Source: Ceratorhiza oryzae-sativae
Lineage: Eukaryota; Basidiomycota; Agaricomycetes; Cantharellales; Ceratobasidiaceae
Direction: 5' to 3'
DNA length: 64,000 nt
Assembly: GCA_030998015.1 (NCBI GenBank)
Contig: JARWMV010000015.1
Coordinates: 124,001-188,000, forward strand
Shown: piece by piece, positions 61,920-64,000 of the stretch
Layout of the letters: every line of letters begins with the position of its first letter
Position numbering within the stretch: the stretch's first letter is position 1
Translations under genes and position numbers: made by a program
Notes under the pieces: model-generated
Told to the model about the DNA's origin: nothing
The model's database searches: none
Seen by the model: the letters and a program-made list of their open reading frames with translations, nothing else

Positions 61920-62532
61920 TGTGAACTACCATGGTATAGTGAGTGTGATAAACCTATTCATGCGAATAAACCGATTGCGGTCCACACTATCCAGCACAAT
62001 CATCGTTCACCTCCGCGCTTCCAATCTCGAAAACGCAGAAAAGCTAGGTGCCAAGTTGATCGAGGCTGCGAGTGTATATCGCAAAGGCAGGTCTTGTGGT
62101 TGCTTCCTCGAGCCATTAACCTCACACCAAGAATGTTAGATAAAGAAACGCTGTGAGTTTGGCTTGACGGCTCGACGACTAAACTAAAGCCGGTATGGCA
62201 AAGATCTTGGCTGGTTCATCGCGATCCCAAAGATCCACTCAAGTTTGCGATCGTCGAACGATTTCTGAACGAGGCCAGTCAGAAATACCACTTGGAGGTA
62301 TGTCTATGCCGCTAGAATTTTATGATTTTGAGGAATCTCATTCGATGGACAAGAACCCATATTGGGCGACTTTTGACCCATATGTTGTTCCGCTTCTCAG
62401 CCATCCAATCCATGAGAATTTGAGCAAGTTGAATTCATTCATTCGTTCAGCATATTTGACTGATATCTATGCAGCACGCTGGGAAGAACTTGATGTTCCC
62501 GTGAAGAATCAGGACTCCTCTCCCGATTTTTG
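61920..62532 (+). pseudogene. Decayed gene of unrecognised family
   Basis: Protein-like pieces in changing frames: IIVHLRASNLENAEKLGAKL, WLDGSTTKLKPVWQRSWLVH, FAIVERFLNEASQKYHLE, then FYDFEESHSMDKNPYWATF and LLSHPIHENLSKLN. A stop (after HQEC) and an unusable joint near 62298-62316 separate them. I cannot name the family. It ends at the start of the second CpG-free block. Confidence 0.5.
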
Positions 62533-62572
62533 AGTCTTGTATTTGAATTACACACGTAGGCATTGGGTCGTG

Positions 62573-64000
62573 ACTGAAAAAATGAATTTTGTTGGAGCTG
62601 AGTGAAACATATTTGAATAACCTACACACAAATCCTGGCTTGCAACAAAGATGGGAAGTGTCATAGGGCTTGTCTAGCTTAACAGTGATGATGCAAGAAC
62701 CATTCAAATGCCAAACTGCCAAGCTGAAAATATGGTGCACAATGCATGCAGCTGCTCTTTTTATTCAGGTTTGCAAAATTGTTTGCCACAAGCTCCAAAA
62801 TTTCCTGTGTTTTGGATCTTGGGAGGATGGAGTAAATTAACTGTATCTGCTCCACTCAGCCAAAAGCCAAAAAACTAGCCAGTGCAAAGTAACTCCAGCT
62901 GTCTAAGTTGTTAAGCCTCTCCCCCCTTGTCTTGCATCTTCCTTAAGTAGTGGCTATGTTGGTTGTGGTGTCTGTTGCTATCTATGAACTTTAAGACCTG
63001 TAGACATTACTGGCTGGTTTTTGAAATAGCTATTTTTGTGTTTAAAATAATTCATGTGTTTGATTGACAATTGGGCAAAATAAGACAGCAAAAACAAAAA
63101 GAGGAGCAAAGAGAAACAGCTGATAACTTAAGAAGGTAGAATGACAAAATGCAAGAGAAAAGATTTCAGTTATTCAAGATAGACTTGTACACAACATGGT
63201 CAAGACAGGCTCAGAAGATCTATTGAAAATTTTAATCCTGGAAGCAGGAGTACACCTTGAGAGTGCAACATAGAACTGTCCATGGGAAAACACTCCACAC
63301 ACAAAGTCCAGTCCTACATATTTCACAGACTGTCCTTGAGATTTATTGATAGCCATGGCAAATGCCAGTTGCACAGGAAATTGGCAATGCTCCAACAAAA
63401 AACCAATGTCTTCCTCTTCAGAGGAGAGTGTGATTTTTGCTATAAATACAGTGTTGCCTATGGACTGAGTCAGTATACAAAAATCTACACAGAAGCTTTA
63501 AAAAACAGCTCACCTGCCCCAGTGCCTGTTAATAGCTCTATTGCCAGTACTCACTGTTTGGCTTCAACAACAACACCTCTGGTCCCATTGAAGATTCTGG
63601 TGGAGGGAGGCAGATTGCACAAAATCATGACAGGACATCCAATCTTGAGCTCCATTCTGTGCACCAGTATGCTTCCACAATTCAGAGAATTGAGAAACTG
63701 TACTTGTCACAACCTGACATGCATATATTCATCACATAATATCTTCTTGAATTATTACATTTTTAAGAACATTTTCAAAACACACCTTCCTTTTATGGGA
63801 CAATTGTATTATGTGACTCACAGAAAGCTCCAGACTGCTTACTGAGAGGTATTTCAACTTTGATGTGAAATTCCACAGCTCCACAGCAGCTTCTATCACT
63901 TATTGATGTGACTCATGGTATAGTTGTGTTTGTTTTGATGTGGCTTGAAGAATGTATATAAACCAGTTCAAGTTTGATGAAGCCTCCTCATAAACTTAAC
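62573..64000. other. Second CpG-exhausted repeat block, reaching the window edge
   Basis: From just after GGGTCGTGACTG I see essentially no CG to the end of the window. It holds an R1 fragment (CTTAAGTAGTGGCT near 62941) and a Helitron helicase remnant. Confidence 0.7.
63174..63690 (-). pseudogene. Helitron PIF1-like helicase, C-terminal remnant
   Basis: Minus strand: LKIGCPVMILCNLPPSTRIF and NGTRGVVVEA, stops, then [20 protein letters not shown] and [13 protein letters not shown], which are helicase motifs of the PIF1-like domain of Helitrons. Several stops lie between, so no protein is made. The replication-initiator part and the Helitron ends are not in view. Confidence 0.85.

Noticed and set aside
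63282..63845. 187-residue plus-strand frame
   Set aside because: Antisense to the Helitron helicase motifs and open mainly because stops are rare in this composition.

Overview
The window reads as a nuclear contig of a basidiomycete fungus, most likely an agaricomycete of the Rhizoctonia/Ceratobasidium kind. Genes carry many short GT-AG introns of about 45-90 bases with good consensus. The gene families fit too: caspase-like proteins with a long C-terminal region, TPR-CHAT proteins, expanded cytochrome P450s, BED-finger hAT transposases, Ty3/gypsy and Helitron remnants. Species assignment is inference. Exon models were built by eye, using splice consensus and reading-frame phase.

Left part (1-37,040), gene-rich with normal CpG. 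In order: a terminal exon of an unknown gene; a nine-exon type I membrane protein; a caspase-like protease with a decayed tail-to-tail paralog; a CsbD-type stress protein; an XLF/NHEJ1-like DNA end-joining factor; two related P450s about 11 kb apart; a zinc alcohol dehydrogenase pseudogene; PRMT3 arginine methyltransferase; a 126-residue hypothetical protein; a quinone oxidoreductase; a 695-residue protein of unknown family, with a decayed paralog fragment about 5 kb further right; and a TGL2-like lipase between those two.

Middle (37,073-51,065), a block of repeats almost without CpG. It holds LTR-like repeats in opposite orientations, a second pair of long inverted repeats carrying a hAT-type MITE, and a complete but dead Ty3/gypsy retrotransposon (42,583-50,519; 518-bp LTRs, GACAT target-site duplication) inserted in a decayed TPR gene. 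CpG-rich islands at 43.2-44.2 kb and about 45.05-45.3 kb sit inside the retrotransposon. Both edges of the block are sharp, and the right edge falls inside TPR-CHAT-type sequence.

Right part (51,066-62,570), normal CpG again: a broken CHAT-domain gene, two tandem TAP-like (S33) hydrolase genes of which one is frameshifted, an internally deleted hAT transposase and an unrecognised decayed gene. From about 62,573 to the window end a second CpG-free block begins, with a Helitron helicase fragment.

Overall, ordinary housekeeping and accessory metabolic genes are interleaved with cell-death-type genes (caspase-like, CHAT) that are duplicated and decaying. The repeat blocks look like methylated heterochromatin in which CpG has decayed to TpG/CpA.
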